A stretch of 64,000 nt of DNA from Agrococcus sp. SGAir0287 (GCF_005484985.1 NZ_CP027942.1:1-64000); one strand, 5' to 3'. Positions 21,468 to 31,055 are shown, counted from the first letter of the stretch. Numbers and translations: made by a program. Notes: generated by a model not told the origin, from the letters alone.

Positions 21468-22319
21468 ATGAGCGCTCCCGGCGTCGAGACGTGCTACCGG
21501 CACCCCGACCGCGAGAGCTGGACGCTGTGCCAGCGCTGCGGTCGCACCATCTGCGGGCAGTGCCAGATCCAGGCCCCCGTCGGCGTGCAGTGCCCCGAGT
21601 GCGTGCGCGAGGGCAAGGTGGCCTCGATGGCGGCGCACCGCGAGCAGCGACGCCTCTCCTACGGCGGACCGGTCAAGCGCGGCGTGCGCCGCTGGCTCGG
21701 CATGCCCGCTCCGGTCACGACGGCGATCATGGTCCTCACGACGGCCGTCGGCGTCGCGCAGCTGCTGCTCGGCGACGTCGTCACGTACTCCCTGGGCTTC
21801 TACGCGCCCCTCGCGCTCGCTGAGCCCTGGCGCTTCGTGACCGTGGTGCTCGTGCACGGCGGCATCCTGCACTTCGTCTTCAACATGCTCGTGCTCTACC
21901 TCATGGGGCCGAACATCGAGCGCCGCATCGGTGCCGTGCCGTACCTCGTCGCCTACCTCGTGATGGCCGCCGGCGGCAGCGTCGCCGTGTCGCTGCTGTC
22001 GCCCGGCACGCTCGTCATCGGTGCGAGCGGCGCCATCTTCGGCCTCTTCGGCGTCTACATCGGGCTGCAGCGGATGCTCGGCGGTCGCTTCGACCCGCAG
22101 ATCCTCGTGATCGTCGGCATCAACCTCGCCATCGGGCTCTTCCTCTCGAACGTCTCCTGGCAGGCGCACGTCGGCGGGTTGCTGACCGGCCTCGCCCTCG
22201 GCTTCTGGCTGGGCGCGAACCTGCGCGGCGCCGAGACGAGGCGTGCCGTCTGGACGCCGATCGGCGTCGTCGGCGCCGTCGTCGTTGCGCTGTGCGTCGC
22301 CGTCGGCGTCCTCGTCTGA
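21468..22319 (+). CDS. Rhomboid family intramembrane serine protease with N-terminal zinc motif
   Basis: A 283-residue protein. Residues 9-45 form a Cys-rich B-box-like zinc module (CYRHP, CQRCGRTICGQCQ, CPECV). Six or seven membrane helices follow, with rhomboid catalytic residues Ser187 in GASGAIFG and His234 in QAHVGGLLTG; Asn139 in FNML is also in place. It should cleave membrane proteins within the bilayer; the substrate is unknown. It follows ppiA by 42 bp on the same strand, the conserved actinobacterial order. Confidence 0.93.
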   Translation: MSAPGVETCYRHPDRESWTLCQRCGRTICGQCQIQAPVGVQCPECVREGKVASMAAHREQRRLSYGGPVKRGVRRWLGMPAPVTTAIMVLTTAVGVAQLLLGDVVTYSLGFYAPLALAEPWRFVTVVLVHGGILHFVFNMLVLYLMGPNIERRIGAVPYLVAYLVMAAGGSVAVSLLSPGTLVIGASGAIFGLFGVYIGLQRMLGGRFDPQILVIVGINLAIGLFLSNVSWQAHVGGLLTGLALGFWLGANLRGAETRRAVWTPIGVVGAVVVALCVAVGVLV

Positions 22320-22391
22320 CGGCGCGCTCTCGTCGCCCGGCGCCGCGGCGCACCCATCCGAGACGCCTCGTGCGTCGAACCCTCCTCGATG

Positions 22392-22442
22392 GCGTCCACG
22401 CACCGGTCGACTGTCCACAGGGTTGTCCACACCTGTGCACAA
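22392..22442. other. Cluster of DnaA boxes between rhomboid and crgA genes
   Basis: One perfect actinobacterial box, TTGTCCACA (22423-22431), is flanked by CTGTCCACA (22411-22419, one mismatch) and TGTGCACAA (22434-22442, one mismatch on the other strand). A weak GCGTCCACG is at 22392-22400. The cluster lies between convergent genes, so it is not in a promoter. It is richer in good boxes than the dnaA-dnaN gap. Confidence 0.7.
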
Positions 22443-22511
22443 CTGACACGCGTGTGATTCGACGCGTTCGAACGTTCGCCATGCGCCGGCGGGAGCGCGA
22501 CGGCGAGACGA

Positions 22512-22544
22512 CGAAGGCCCGCACCGAGCTGGTGCGGGCCTTCG
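22512..22544. terminator. Bidirectional terminator, rhomboid/crgA
   Basis: CGAAGGCCCGCACC (22512-22525) pairs perfectly with 22531-22544 across a GAGCT loop. It lies 20 bp after the crgA stop and also downstream of the rhomboid gene. Confidence 0.88.
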
Positions 22545-22563
22545 TGACGATGCGTGGGTCGGG

Positions 22564-22797
22564 CTACTTCCACTTCGTGGTCATGATGAACCCGACGAAC
22601 ATGATGCCGAAGCCGATCGCGATGTTCCACGGACCGATCGACGCGATCGGCAGCGTCGAGCCGGAGATGTAGAACACGACGACCCAGAGCAGCCCGACGA
22701 CGATGAAGCCGAGCATGACCGGCACGAACCACGACGGATTGCGGGACTCCTCCTGGTCGCGCGCGTCGCGCGAGCGGGCGATGCTGTTCCTGGCCAT
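22564..22797 (-). CDS. crgA: Cell division protein CrgA
   Basis: A 77-residue protein with a polar N-terminus (SIARSRDARDQEESRNPSW) and two transmembrane helices at about 25-45 and 54-74, ending TTKWK, as in CrgA. In Actinobacteria CrgA localises to the septum and interacts with FtsZ, FtsI/FtsQ and related divisome or peptidoglycan-synthesis proteins. It is divergent from the class E sortase gene with only 41 bp between start codons. Confidence 0.93.
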   Translation of the reverse strand: MARNSIARSRDARDQEESRNPSWFVPVMLGFIVVGLLWVVVFYISGSTLPIASIGPWNIAIGFGIMFVGFIMTTKWK

Positions 22798-22838
22798 GAT
22801 CCGCGAGTCTACCCCAGCCTCCCGCGTAGACTGCTCGG
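22798..22838. promoter_or_regulatory. Compact divergent promoters for crgA and the sortase gene
   Basis: TAGACT on the plus strand (22827-22832) is 6 nt from the sortase GTG. TAGACT on the minus strand (22811-22806) is 8 nt from the crgA ATG. Both spacings imply leaderless transcripts, and the two -10 elements are only 15 bp apart, so RNA polymerase binding should be mutually exclusive. Confidence 0.55.
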
Positions 22839-23567
22839 GTGCCGACGACTCCTCGCCCTCGCCGCCGCGCGACCGTCGGCGGAGTGCTCGGCGAGCTGCT
22901 CGTGACCGTCGGCGTCCTCGTGCTCGGATTCGTCGGCTGGCAGGTGTGGCTGAGCGACGACATCATGGGCGGCCAGCAGCAGGCCGCCGCCCAGTCGTTC
23001 GCGCAGTCGCTCTCCGGCGATGCGCCCGACGCGGAGCCCGCGGCCGAGCTGCGCACCGACGCCCCGCCCATCGCGGCCGCCCCCGCGGACCGCGAGGCGT
23101 TCGCCGTCGTCTACATCCCGCGGTTCGGACCGGACTTCGTGCGGACCGTCGGTCAGGGCACGAGCCGCTACGTGCTCGACTCGCTCGACCTGGGCCTCGC
23201 GCACTACGAGACCTCCGCGATGCCCGGCGACGTCGGCAACTTCGCCATCGCGGGCCATCGCAACGGACAGGGCGGACCGTTCACGAGGCTCGACGAGCTC
23301 GTGGTCGGCGACCGCATCTACGTGCAGATGCAGGGCGTCTGGTACGTCTACGAGTACCGCGACAGCGAGTACGTGCTGCCGACCGCCGTCGACGTCGTCG
23401 CACCCGTGCCGAACCAGCCCGGCGTCGCGCCCACCGACCGCCTCATGACGATGACGACCTGCCACCCCGAGTGGTCGGCGGCGTCGCGCCTCATCACCTA
23501 CTCCGTCTTCGTCGGATGGTCCGAGACCATGCCGGCCGAGCTCGCGGCGATCCAGGGAGGAGCCTGA
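22839..23567 (+). CDS. Class E sortase
   Basis: A 242-residue membrane-anchored transpeptidase. One N-terminal transmembrane helix spans about 17-38, followed by a linker rich in Ala, Gln and Glu and the sortase barrel from about 88. Catalytic residues are His140 (AGHRNGQGG), Cys208 (TMTTCHP) and Arg217 (AASRLITY). Class E sortases of high-GC Gram-positives attach LAXTG-type proteins or assemble surface structures. The GTG at 22839 is leaderless. Its stop overlaps the next ATG. No obvious sortase substrate gene is adjacent. Confidence 0.92.
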   Translation: MPTTPRPRRRATVGGVLGELLVTVGVLVLGFVGWQVWLSDDIMGGQQQAAAQSFAQSLSGDAPDAEPAAELRTDAPPIAAAPADREAFAVVYIPRFGPDFVRTVGQGTSRYVLDSLDLGLAHYETSAMPGDVGNFAIAGHRNGQGGPFTRLDELVVGDRIYVQMQGVWYVYEYRDSEYVLPTAVDVVAPVPNQPGVAPTDRLMTMTTCHPEWSAASRLITYSVFVGWSETMPAELAAIQGGA

Positions 23568-23725
23568 TGTACGGCGCGCTGTGGCGGGTCATCCCTGGCC
23601 CCTGGCCCGTGAAGGCGCTCGTGCTGCTCGCGCTCGCCGCGGGCATCGCGTACGCGCTCATCTGGCACGTGTACCCGTGGGTCATGCAGACGTTCTTCCC
23701 GACGCCGGATGCGACCGTCGAATGA
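23567..23725 (+). CDS. Small single-span membrane protein (52 aa)
   Basis: A 52-codon ORF overlaps the sortase stop at its ATG (TGATG) and itself overlaps the trpG start (ATGA), so it is translationally coupled on both sides. It encodes MYGALWRVIPGPWPVKALV followed by one hydrophobic helix and an aromatic segment (HVYPWVMQTFF), ending in an acidic tail. I recognise no family. The double overlap and membrane-protein composition argue that it is real. Confidence 0.75.
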   Translation: MYGALWRVIPGPWPVKALVLLALAAGIAYALIWHVYPWVMQTFFPTPDATVE

Positions 23726-24363
23726 CCCGCATCCTCGTCGTCGACAACTTCGACAGCTTCGTCTACACGCTCGCCGGCTACCTCTCCGAGCTCGGCGCCG
23801 ACGTCCACGTCGTGCGCAACGACGTCGTCGACCCGTCGTCCATCGTCGAGTGGGACGCCGTGCTGCTCTCGCCCGGGCCGGGCACGCCTGCGGACGCGGG
23901 CGCATCCATCGGGATCGTCCACGCGGCGATCGCGCACGGGACGCCGTTGCTCGGCGTATGCCTCGGCCACCAGGCGATCGCCGAGGCGCTCGGCGGGGTC
24001 GTGACCCACGCCGAGCAGCTCATGCACGGCAAGACCTCGCAGGTCGTGCATGACGACGCTCAGATCTTCGAGGGCGTCCCCTCGCCCTTCACGGCCACGC
24101 GCTACCACTCGCTCGCGGTCGTCGACGGCACCGTGCCCGACGAGCTCGTCGTCACCGCCCGCACCGAGCAGGCCGACGGCCGCGGCGTCATCATGGCCCT
24201 CGAGCACCGCGAGCGGCCGATCTGGGGGGTGCAGTTCCACCCGGAGTCGGTGCTGACGGAGGGTGGGTACCGCATGTTGGGCAATTGGCTCGAGCGCGCA
24301 GGACTCGGCGGGGCGGCGGCGCGAGCTGCGTCGAAGGCGCCGCTGGTGACCCTCGGGGACTGA
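23722..24363 (+). CDS. trpG: Aminodeoxychorismate/anthranilate synthase component II (glutamine amidotransferase)
   Basis: A 213-residue class I glutamine amidotransferase that supplies ammonia to the chorismate-using subunit in p-aminobenzoate or tryptophan synthesis. Visible motifs are VVDNFDSFVYTL, LLSPGPGTPADAG, the nucleophile Cys in LLGVCLGHQA, and the His/Glu pair in GVQFHPESVLTEGG. No component I gene is nearby, so the PabA or TrpG role cannot be separated; Actinobacteria often use one subunit for both. Its placement beside pknB is conserved (Rv0013). Confidence 0.93.
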   Translation: MTRILVVDNFDSFVYTLAGYLSELGADVHVVRNDVVDPSSIVEWDAVLLSPGPGTPADAGASIGIVHAAIAHGTPLLGVCLGHQAIAEALGGVVTHAEQLMHGKTSQVVHDDAQIFEGVPSPFTATRYHSLAVVDGTVPDELVVTARTEQADGRGVIMALEHRERPIWGVQFHPESVLTEGGYRMLGNWLERAGLGGAAARAASKAPLVTLGD

Positions 24364-24396
24364 CGCTCGTCGCTCGCCTGCACGAGCGCGCGGGGC

Positions 24397-26181
24397 TCAG
24401 CCCTCGTCGCCCCCGCCGCCGGGTCCGCCGTTGCCGTCGCCGTTCCCGTTCCCCGGGTCCGTGGTCGGGGTCGGCGGGGTGGTCGGCTGCGGCTGGCCGT
24501 TGCAGTAGGTGAGCGTGATCGTGCCGCCCTGCGGGTGCGAGCCGGGGGTGAGGTCCTGCTGCACGACGCGGCCGCCCATGCACGACGTCACGTACAGCTG
24601 CCGCACCTGGTAGCCGACCTCCGGCGCCTGCATCGCCGCGACGGCCTCCTGGATGGGCTGGCCGACGACGTCGGGGATCGTGACCTGGCCGCTCGACACG
24701 ACGAGCGTGATGGTGTCGCCCTGCGACACCTGCGTCGACGCCGCGGGCTGCGTGCCGAGCACGGTGCCCTCGGGGAGCGAGGGATGATCCTGCGTCACGC
24801 GCGACTCGGCGACGACGAGGCCCTGGCTCTCGAGGGTCGTCGTGGCCTGCGCGACCGTGTTGCCCTGCACGTCGGTGAGCGCGAAGGGCGGAGGACCGTT
24901 CGAGACGAAGAGCGTCACGGACGAGTTCGGGGCGACGCGCGTGTCCGCTGGCGGGTCGGTGCGCAGCGCCTCGCCGCGATCCGACTCGTCGTCGACGACC
25001 GTGCGGACGCTCACCGAGAGCCCCGCCTCCTCGAGCGCCGCCGTCGCCTCGTCCTGCGTCATGCCCGTCACGGACGGGACGGTCGCCGACAGGGTGCCGA
25101 TCGGCAGGTTCGGGCCCTGGCTCGCAGCCCAGAAGACGATGGCGACGACGAGCACGCCGATGAGGGCGATGCCGCCCCACAGCCATGCCACCGGCGGCCG
25201 CGCCTGCGGCGCCGGACGGTAGTCGTCGACCTCGAGCACCTGGAACATGGTCGTCGCGGGCCCGCCCTGCACGCCCGTCGTGAAGATCGCCGCCTCGTCG
25301 CGGTCGACGGCGACCGCCTCGCCCGCGAGCGCCGCCTCGAGCGCCTCCTTGAACTCGTCCGCCGACTGGAACCGCTCGTCCTTGCGCTTCGTGAGGGCCT
25401 TGAGCACGACGGAGTCCATCGCGGGCGAGATGCCCTCGCGCAGCGTCGACGGCGCGACGGGCTGCTCGGAGACGTGCTGGTACGCGACGGCGACCGCGGT
25501 GTCGCCGCGGAACGGCGGCCTGCCCGTGAGCATCTCGAAGAGCATGACGCCCGTGGAGTACAGGTCGGTGCGGGCGTCGACGACCTCGCCGCGCGCCTGC
25601 TCGGGGGAGAAGTACTGCGCGGTGCCGAGGATCATGCCGGTCTGCGCCACCGACGTCGACGTCTCGCTGACGGCGCGAGCGATGCCGAAGTCCATGACCT
25701 TCACCTGGCCGCCCGGCGTCACCATGACGTTGCCCGGCTTCATGTCGCGGTGCACGATGCCGGCGCGATGCGAGTACTCGAGGGCCGTGAGGATGCCCTT
25801 CGTGATGCGCACCGCCTCGGACTCCGTGAGCGGCGACTCGGCGATGATGTCCTTCACCATCCGGCCGTCGACGTACTCCATGACGATGTACGGCACCGAG
25901 TGGGCGCGACCGTGGGCGTCATTCGTGACCTGCTCGCCGGCGTCGAAGACGCGCACGACGGTCGGATGCGACATGCGCGCCGCCGACTGCGCCTCCTGGC
26001 GGAAGCGCACGCGGAAGTCGTCGTCGTCGCCGAGCTCGGGCTTCAGCAGCTTGATGGCGACGAGACGGTCGAGCCTGCGGTCGCGACCGCGATGCACCTC
26101 GGCCATGCCGCCGCGGCCGATGAGCTCGCCGATCTCGTAGCGATCGCCGAGGACGTCGAGGGAGGCGATGACGTCGGTCAT
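24397..26181 (-). CDS. pknB: Serine/threonine protein kinase PknB with three PASTA domains
   Basis: A 594-residue Hanks-type kinase. The cytoplasmic kinase domain (15-280) has the Gly-rich loop GRGGMAEV, Lys44, HRDMKPGN (144-151) and DFG (164-166). A transmembrane helix spans about 331-354, followed by three PASTA repeats (about 364-428, 430-498, 499-561). PASTA 3 contains two Cys that could form a disulphide. A Pro/Thr/Gly-rich tail ends the protein. PASTA domains sense muropeptides or lipid II, and PknB phosphorylates division and wall-synthesis proteins. The start may be ATG 26181 or GTG 26187. Confidence 0.96.
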   Translation of the reverse strand: MTDVIASLDVLGDRYEIGELIGRGGMAEVHRGRDRRLDRLVAIKLLKPELGDDDDFRVRFRQEAQSAARMSHPTVVRVFDAGEQVTNDAHGRAHSVPYIVMEYVDGRMVKDIIAESPLTESEAVRITKGILTALEYSHRAGIVHRDMKPGNVMVTPGGQVKVMDFGIARAVSETSTSVAQTGMILGTAQYFSPEQARGEVVDARTDLYSTGVMLFEMLTGRPPFRGDTAVAVAYQHVSEQPVAPSTLREGISPAMDSVVLKALTKRKDERFQSADEFKEALEAALAGEAVAVDRDEAAIFTTGVQGGPATTMFQVLEVDDYRPAPQARPPVAWLWGGIALIGVLVVAIVFWAASQGPNLPIGTLSATVPSVTGMTQDEATAALEEAGLSVSVRTVVDDESDRGEALRTDPPADTRVAPNSSVTLFVSNGPPPFALTDVQGNTVAQATTTLESQGLVVAESRVTQDHPSLPEGTVLGTQPAASTQVSQGDTITLVVSSGQVTIPDVVGQPIQEAVAAMQAPEVGYQVRQLYVTSCMGGRVVQQDLTPGSHPQGGTITLTYCNGQPQPTTPPTPTTDPGNGNGDGNGGPGGGGDEG

Positions 26182-26184
26182 GCG

Positions 26185-26229
26185 CACCCCCTTCCGGACC
26201 GCACGAGTCTAGCGGTCGGAAGGGGGTGC
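26185..26229 (-). promoter_or_regulatory. Hairpin plus -10 element covering the pknB ribosome-binding site
   Basis: On the minus strand, 26229-26213 can pair with 26202-26185 (17 bp, one bulged C) across a 9-nt loop. The 3' arm contains the pknB Shine-Dalgarno sequence GGAAGGGGG and the upstream GTG. The loop side carries TAGACT (26211-26206), a -10 candidate for a pknB-specific promoter. The element could terminate pknA transcripts or mask the pknB ribosome-binding site. Confidence 0.6.
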
Positions 26230-26254
26230 GAACCTGTGCCGCGGATCCGCGGTA

Positions 26255-27967
26255 TCAGGGCGTCGGGAGCGGCAGCGAGGGCGACGGGTCGGGCGACTCG
26301 CTCGGCGGCGTCGACTCCTCGGGCGCCGCGACGGTGAACGTCAGCGGCTGCGACGGGTCGCTCGTGAGCTCGTCCCGACCGTCGGCCTGGCACGAGACCG
26401 TGTAGGTCACCGTCACCGTGCCCTCGCCGTTGAACGTGACGTCGGCCGTGGAGCCGGTGACGTTGCCCACGCCGCCCGGACCCTCGAGGAACACGCGATA
26501 CGACGGCTCGTAGCCCGCGGGGCACGAGTAGGCATCCCACGTGACCGTGAGCGAGTCGCCCGGCGCGACGTCCGTCGAGCCGCCGCCCTGCACCGTGGGT
26601 GCGGCCGGCTGCTCGAGCGTCGGCAGCGGAGCGTAGATGGTGGCCGAGATCGTCGTGCCTGGCGCGACGGGGCCCGTCGGGTTCACCGCGTAGACGGTGC
26701 CGGCCTGCGCAGCGGTCGGTGCCGCCTCGCTGCCCGTCTGCACGTCGGCGACGAGGTCGAGGTCCGCCATCGCGTCGCGGAACTGCGCCTCGGTCATGCC
26801 GAGGTAGTCGTCCTCGTCGATCTGCACGGTCTCCGCCGTCTCCGAGGGGGACGGCGAGGGGCTCGCCGAGGGCTCGGGGTCGCCGCCGCCCATGCCGAGC
26901 AGCGCCCACACGAGCGCCACGAGCCCGCCGATGAGCAGGATCGCGCCGACGACGATGAGCGGGATGAGCCACGGCCTGCGCTTGCGCTCGACGTCGCGAC
27001 GCTCGTCCTCGACCGCGACGGGCAGCGCCGCGGTCGCAGGCTGCGACTGCGTGCCGATGACGCGGGTCGTGGCCTGCGTCGGCGCGTCGATCGTCGCGAA
27101 GGAGTCGGTGGAGGCGATGCCCGGCACGATCGCCGCGGCGCCGGCGATGTCGCCGCGGCGCAGCATGGTCGCGGCGCGCGAGAGGTGCGCCGCCGACGTC
27201 GGCCGGTCGGCCGGCTTCTTCGCGATGCACGAGAGCACGAGGTTGCGCACGGGCTCGGGCACGGTGCCGGGCAGCTCCGGCGGCGCGTCGTTGATGTGCG
27301 CCATCGCGATCGCGACCTGCGACTCGCCTGTGAACGGGCGCCGACCCGCGAGCGCCTCGTACGCGACGATGCCCAGCGAGTAGATGTCGGTCGCGGGCGC
27401 GGCCGGCTGCCCGCTCGCCTGCTCGGGCGAGAGGTACTGCACGGTGCCCATGACCTGACCGGTCGCGGTGAGCGGCACCTGGTCGGCGATGCGCGCGATG
27501 CCGAAGTCGGTGATCTTCACGCGCCCCTCGGGCGTGATGAGCAGGTTCCCGGGCTTGATGTCGCGGTGCACGAGCCCCGCCTGGTGGGCGGCGTGCAGCG
27601 CGGCGGACGTCTGCGCGACGATGTCGAGCACCTTGTCGGCGGGCAGGGTGCGGTCGCGGTCGAGGATGGCGCTCAGCGGCTCGCCGGGCACGAGCTCCAT
27701 GACGAGGAAGGCGCTGCCCTCCTCCTCGCCGTAGTCGAAGACGTTGGCGATGCCCTCGTGGTTCACGAGGGCGGCGTGGCGCGCCTCGGCGCGGAACCGC
27801 TCGAGGAACCCGGGGTCCCCCATGTACTCGTCCTTGAGGATCTTCAGCGCCACCGTGCGACCGATGACGAGGTCGCTGGCCTGCCAGACCTCGCCCATGC
27901 CGCCGATGGCGATCCTCGACGTCAGCTGGTACCGCCCGCCGAAGGTGAGTCCGCTCGTTGGTCTCAT
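26255..27967 (-). CDS. pknA: Serine/threonine protein kinase PknA with a large extracytoplasmic domain
   Basis: A 570-residue kinase: Gly loop AIGGMGEVW, Lys42, HRDIKPGN at 134-141, DFG at 154-156. A transmembrane helix lies at 333-357. Unlike M. tuberculosis PknA, which has only a short outer part, it carries about 210 outer residues. These comprise a Ser/Pro linker, one PASTA-like module ([13 protein letters not shown] to about 450), and a beta-rich module with two Cys. It likely works with PknB in controlling growth and division. The ATG at 27967 overlaps the pbpA stop (ATGA). Confidence 0.93.
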   Translation of the reverse strand: MRPTSGLTFGGRYQLTSRIAIGGMGEVWQASDLVIGRTVALKILKDEYMGDPGFLERFRAEARHAALVNHEGIANVFDYGEEEGSAFLVMELVPGEPLSAILDRDRTLPADKVLDIVAQTSAALHAAHQAGLVHRDIKPGNLLITPEGRVKITDFGIARIADQVPLTATGQVMGTVQYLSPEQASGQPAAPATDIYSLGIVAYEALAGRRPFTGESQVAIAMAHINDAPPELPGTVPEPVRNLVLSCIAKKPADRPTSAAHLSRAATMLRRGDIAGAAAIVPGIASTDSFATIDAPTQATTRVIGTQSQPATAALPVAVEDERRDVERKRRPWLIPLIVVGAILLIGGLVALVWALLGMGGGDPEPSASPSPSPSETAETVQIDEDDYLGMTEAQFRDAMADLDLVADVQTGSEAAPTAAQAGTVYAVNPTGPVAPGTTISATIYAPLPTLEQPAAPTVQGGGSTDVAPGDSLTVTWDAYSCPAGYEPSYRVFLEGPGGVGNVTGSTADVTFNGEGTVTVTYTVSCQADGRDELTSDPSQPLTFTVAAPEESTPPSESPDPSPSLPLPTP

Positions 27968-29442
27968 GAGTTCAGCACCGCCTCGATGATCGCCCTGCCG
28001 ATGGGTGCGGCGACCTCGTTGGAGGTGTCTGCCGCGATGTTCTGCTGCGGGACCACGACGACGGCGACGGCGACCTGGCTGCCGTCCGCCCCCTCCGCGA
28101 AGCCCGTGAACCAGAGGTTGAAGGGTCGGTCGCCCGACTCGTCGTTCTCCGCCGTGCCCGTCTTGCCGCCGACCGTCACGCCGGGGATGGCGGCGTTCGA
28201 CGCCAACCCCTGCTGGACGCCCTGCACCATCAGATCCTGCATGGTCTGCGCCGTGGACTCGCTGACCGCCTGCCCGAGCGACTGCGGGGCGGGCTCGGCG
28301 AGCACGTCGAGCGTCTCGGTGTCGATGACCTCGTCGACGAGCTGAGGCTGCATGAGCTCGCCGTCGTTCGCGATGGCCGCGGTCGTCATGGCGACCTGCA
28401 GCGGCGTCACGCGCACGTCGTACTGGCCGAACGACGTCAGCTGCAGCTGCGCCGGATCGAGGTCCTCCGGGTAGGTGGAGGGCGTGACCGACATCGGGAT
28501 CTGCAGCGACTCGCCGTAGCCGAACGCGGCAGCCTGCTCGGCGATCGCATCCTCGCCCAGCTGCTCGCCGAGCTCGGCGAACGGGATGTTGCACGAGTAG
28601 ATGAGCGCGTTCGTGAGCGAGACCTGGTCGCCCTCGCCGCCGCGGCACGCCTGGCGCGTGGAGTTGTAGATGGGCGTCGACGTGCCTGTGAGGTCCAGCT
28701 CTGCCGGATTGCCGAAGGTCGAGTCGGGCGTGTACGAGCCCGACTCGATCGCCGCGGCGGTCACGACGAGCTTGAACACGGAGCCCGGGAAGTAGAGGTC
28801 GCCGCCGATGGCACGGTTCTGCAGCGGCTGGCTCGGGTCGGCGAGCATCTGGTCGTACGCGGCGATGACCGCGTCGGTGTCGTGGCTCGCGAAGATGTTG
28901 GGGTCGTACGTCGGCGTCGTCGTGAGCGCGAGGATGTCGCCCGTCGCGGGGTCGATCGCGACCGCCGCTCCCGTCGCGCCCTGCACGGCGGCGAGCGCAT
29001 CCGTCGCCGCCTGCTGCGCTGCGGGGTCGATCGTGAGCTCGACCGAGGAGCCGGATGGATCCTGACCGGTGATGAGCTGCTCGACCTGCTGCAGGAACTG
29101 GCTCGACGCCTGCCCCGTCAGCTCGTCGTTCATCGCGCCCTCGATGCCGCTGTTGCCCTGCCCGAGCGAGTAGTAGCCCGTGACAGGAGCGTAGAGGGCG
29201 CCCTGCGGGTAGACCCGCTGCCACTCGTACTGGTCGCCCGACTCGACGCTCTGCGCCACCGGCACGCCGTCGACGAGGATCGCGCCGCGCTCTGCGGCGA
29301 AGGAGTCGAGGATCGTGCGCCGGTTGTTCGGGTCGTCGCGCAGCTGGTCGGCCTGCGCCCACTGGATGATCGACGACGAGCCGAAGAGCGCGACGAACAT
29401 GCACACGAGCAGCAGGCTCACGCGGGAGAGCTCGCGATTCAC
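27964..29442 (-). CDS. pbpA: Penicillin-binding protein A (class B transpeptidase)
   Basis: A 492-residue class B PBP with one N-terminal membrane anchor (about 8-28), a dimerisation/linker domain and a transpeptidase domain. The active-site motifs are SVFK (the Ser-x-x-Lys in PGSVFKL), SCN, and KTGTA (in [10 protein letters not shown]). It cross-links peptidoglycan and partners with the RodA/FtsW glycosyltransferase encoded just upstream. The GTG at 29442 overlaps the rodA stop (GTGA). It is in the conserved cluster fhaA-fhaB-pstP-rodA-pbpA-pknA-pknB. Confidence 0.95.
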   Translation of the reverse strand: MNRELSRVSLLLVCMFVALFGSSSIIQWAQADQLRDDPNNRRTILDSFAAERGAILVDGVPVAQSVESGDQYEWQRVYPQGALYAPVTGYYSLGQGNSGIEGAMNDELTGQASSQFLQQVEQLITGQDPSGSSVELTIDPAAQQAATDALAAVQGATGAAVAIDPATGDILALTTTPTYDPNIFASHDTDAVIAAYDQMLADPSQPLQNRAIGGDLYFPGSVFKLVVTAAAIESGSYTPDSTFGNPAELDLTGTSTPIYNSTRQACRGGEGDQVSLTNALIYSCNIPFAELGEQLGEDAIAEQAAAFGYGESLQIPMSVTPSTYPEDLDPAQLQLTSFGQYDVRVTPLQVAMTTAAIANDGELMQPQLVDEVIDTETLDVLAEPAPQSLGQAVSESTAQTMQDLMVQGVQQGLASNAAIPGVTVGGKTGTAENDESGDRPFNLWFTGFAEGADGSQVAVAVVVVPQQNIAADTSNEVAAPIGRAIIEAVLNS

Positions 29443-31055
29443 GAGGTGACCACCCTTCGTTGCAGTCGCACGGTGTCGCTGAGCCGCAGCAGCAGCGCCA
29501 CGATGATCCAGTTCGCCACGAGCGACGATCCGCCCGCGGCCATGAACGGGGTCGTGAGGCCCGTGAGCGGGATGACGCGCGTCACGCCGCCGACGACGAT
29601 GAACACCTGCAGCGCGATGACGAACGCGAGGCCCACGGCGAGCAGCCTCGTGAAGTCGTCCGAGCCGAGGTAGCCGACGCGCATGCCGCGCGAGACGAGC
29701 ACGAGGAAGAGCGCGAGCACGGCGAACATGCCCACCATGCCGAGCTCCTCGCCGATCGACGCCATGATGAAGTCCGACTCGGCGTGGGGCACGAGGTCGG
29801 GGCGACCGAGGCCGAGACCCGTGCCGAGGAGGCCGCCGGCGGCCATGCCGAAGATGCCGGTGACGAGCTGGAACGAGCCGCCCGTGCGGTCGAGGACGTC
29901 CTGGTCGAACGCGCGCAGCCATCCGTCGACGCGCGACTCGACGCGGCCGATGCCGAGGCCCTCGAGCGACGCAGGGTCGAGGCGCAGCAGCGCGATGGCG
30001 GCGACGACGCCGAGCACGGCCGCGAGCACGCTCGAGACGATCCAGCCGATCCCGCCGTCGCTGCGCCAGCGCTGCAGCGCCATGACGGCGAAGGAGCCCA
30101 GGATGCCGAGCACGGTCACGACGATGACGCCGATGCCGAGCCGCTGCATCCACTCGGCGTCGCCGCGCGTGAGCAGCCACAGCAGCCCGCCGGCGAGCAC
30201 GACGAGCAGCAGGCCGATGATGATCCAGGAGCGTCGACCGGTCGACACGTAGAGCATGACCGTGAAGAGGCCGAAGTACAGCAGGCCCGTGCCGAGGTCG
30301 CCCTGCACGACGAGCACCATCATGCAGACGGCCCAGACGACGGCGATCGGGCCGAGGTCGCGCAGGCGGGGCAGCTGCAGCCCGAGCACCTTGCGGCCGA
30401 CGATCGAGAGCGAGTCGCGTGCGGTGACGAGGTAGCCGGCGAAGAACACGGCGAGCGCGATCTTCGCGATCTCGCCGGGCTGGAACGAGAACGAGCCGAC
30501 GCGGATCCACACCTGCGCGCCGTTGATGGTCGCGCCGATGCCGGGGAGCATCGGCAGCAGCAGCAGCACGAACGCGACCGCCATCGCCGTGAAGCGGTAC
30601 CGCAGCAGCACGCGATGGTTGCGGATGACGAGCAGCACGACGATCGCCGCGGTCATGGCGACCGCGGCCCACACGATCTGCCGGATGCCCGCCGCATCCC
30701 ACCCGAGGTCGCCGCGCGCGATGTCGATGCGGTAGATCATCGCGATGCCGATGCCGTTCAGCACGGTCGCGATCGGCAGCAGGAAGGGGTCGGCGTCGCG
30801 TGCGACGAACCGCAGCACGACGTGCATGACGAGGGTCATCGCGGCGAGGCCGCCGAAGAGGTAGAGCAGCGTGAGGTCGACGGTCTCGAGCGCGCCGATC
30901 TGCACGAGCGTCATCGCGCCGCCCGCGATCGCCCACGCGATGACGAGCAGGAACAGCTCGAGCGCCCGCATCTTCTGCGGGTTGCGGATGCGGACGCGGA
31001 TCGCCTCGGTCGCGTCGCGCAGCTGGATCATGCCGGTCTGCAGCGCGTTCGTCAT
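29439..31055 (-). CDS. rodA: FtsW/RodA/SpoVE family peptidoglycan glycosyltransferase
   Basis: A 538-residue SEDS-family polytopic membrane protein that polymerises lipid II glycan strands. Conserved SEDS features include [55 protein letters not shown] and the C-terminal [22 protein letters not shown]. The insert between helices 7 and 8 containing the SEDS loop is of normal size. The ATG at 31055 overlaps the pstP stop. PbpA is the cognate transpeptidase and PknA/PknB are probable regulators. Confidence 0.95.
   Translation of the reverse strand: MTNALQTGMIQLRDATEAIRVRIRNPQKMRALELFLLVIAWAIAGGAMTLVQIGALETVDLTLLYLFGGLAAMTLVMHVVLRFVARDADPFLLPIATVLNGIGIAMIYRIDIARGDLGWDAAGIRQIVWAAVAMTAAIVVLLVIRNHRVLLRYRFTAMAVAFVLLLLPMLPGIGATINGAQVWIRVGSFSFQPGEIAKIALAVFFAGYLVTARDSLSIVGRKVLGLQLPRLRDLGPIAVVWAVCMMVLVVQGDLGTGLLYFGLFTVMLYVSTGRRSWIIIGLLLVVLAGGLLWLLTRGDAEWMQRLGIGVIVVTVLGILGSFAVMALQRWRSDGGIGWIVSSVLAAVLGVVAAIALLRLDPASLEGLGIGRVESRVDGWLRAFDQDVLDRTGGSFQLVTGIFGMAAGGLLGTGLGLGRPDLVPHAESDFIMASIGEELGMVGMFAVLALFLVLVSRGMRVGYLGSDDFTRLLAVGLAFVIALQVFIVVGGVTRVIPLTGLTTPFMAAGGSSLVANWIIVALLLRLSDTVRLQRRVVTS

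Noticed and set aside
24535..26337. 600-residue open frame on the plus strand opposite pknB
   Set aside because: It is an antisense shadow caused by high GC at third positions. It has Arg/Asp/His-biased low-complexity sequence and no motifs.
26255..29404. A single 1049-residue fusion protein on the minus strand reaching from pknA into pbpA
   Set aside because: The upstream part is an out-of-frame shadow of pbpA. The kinase start at ATG 27967 with its 4-bp overlap and the intact pbpA frame explain the region.
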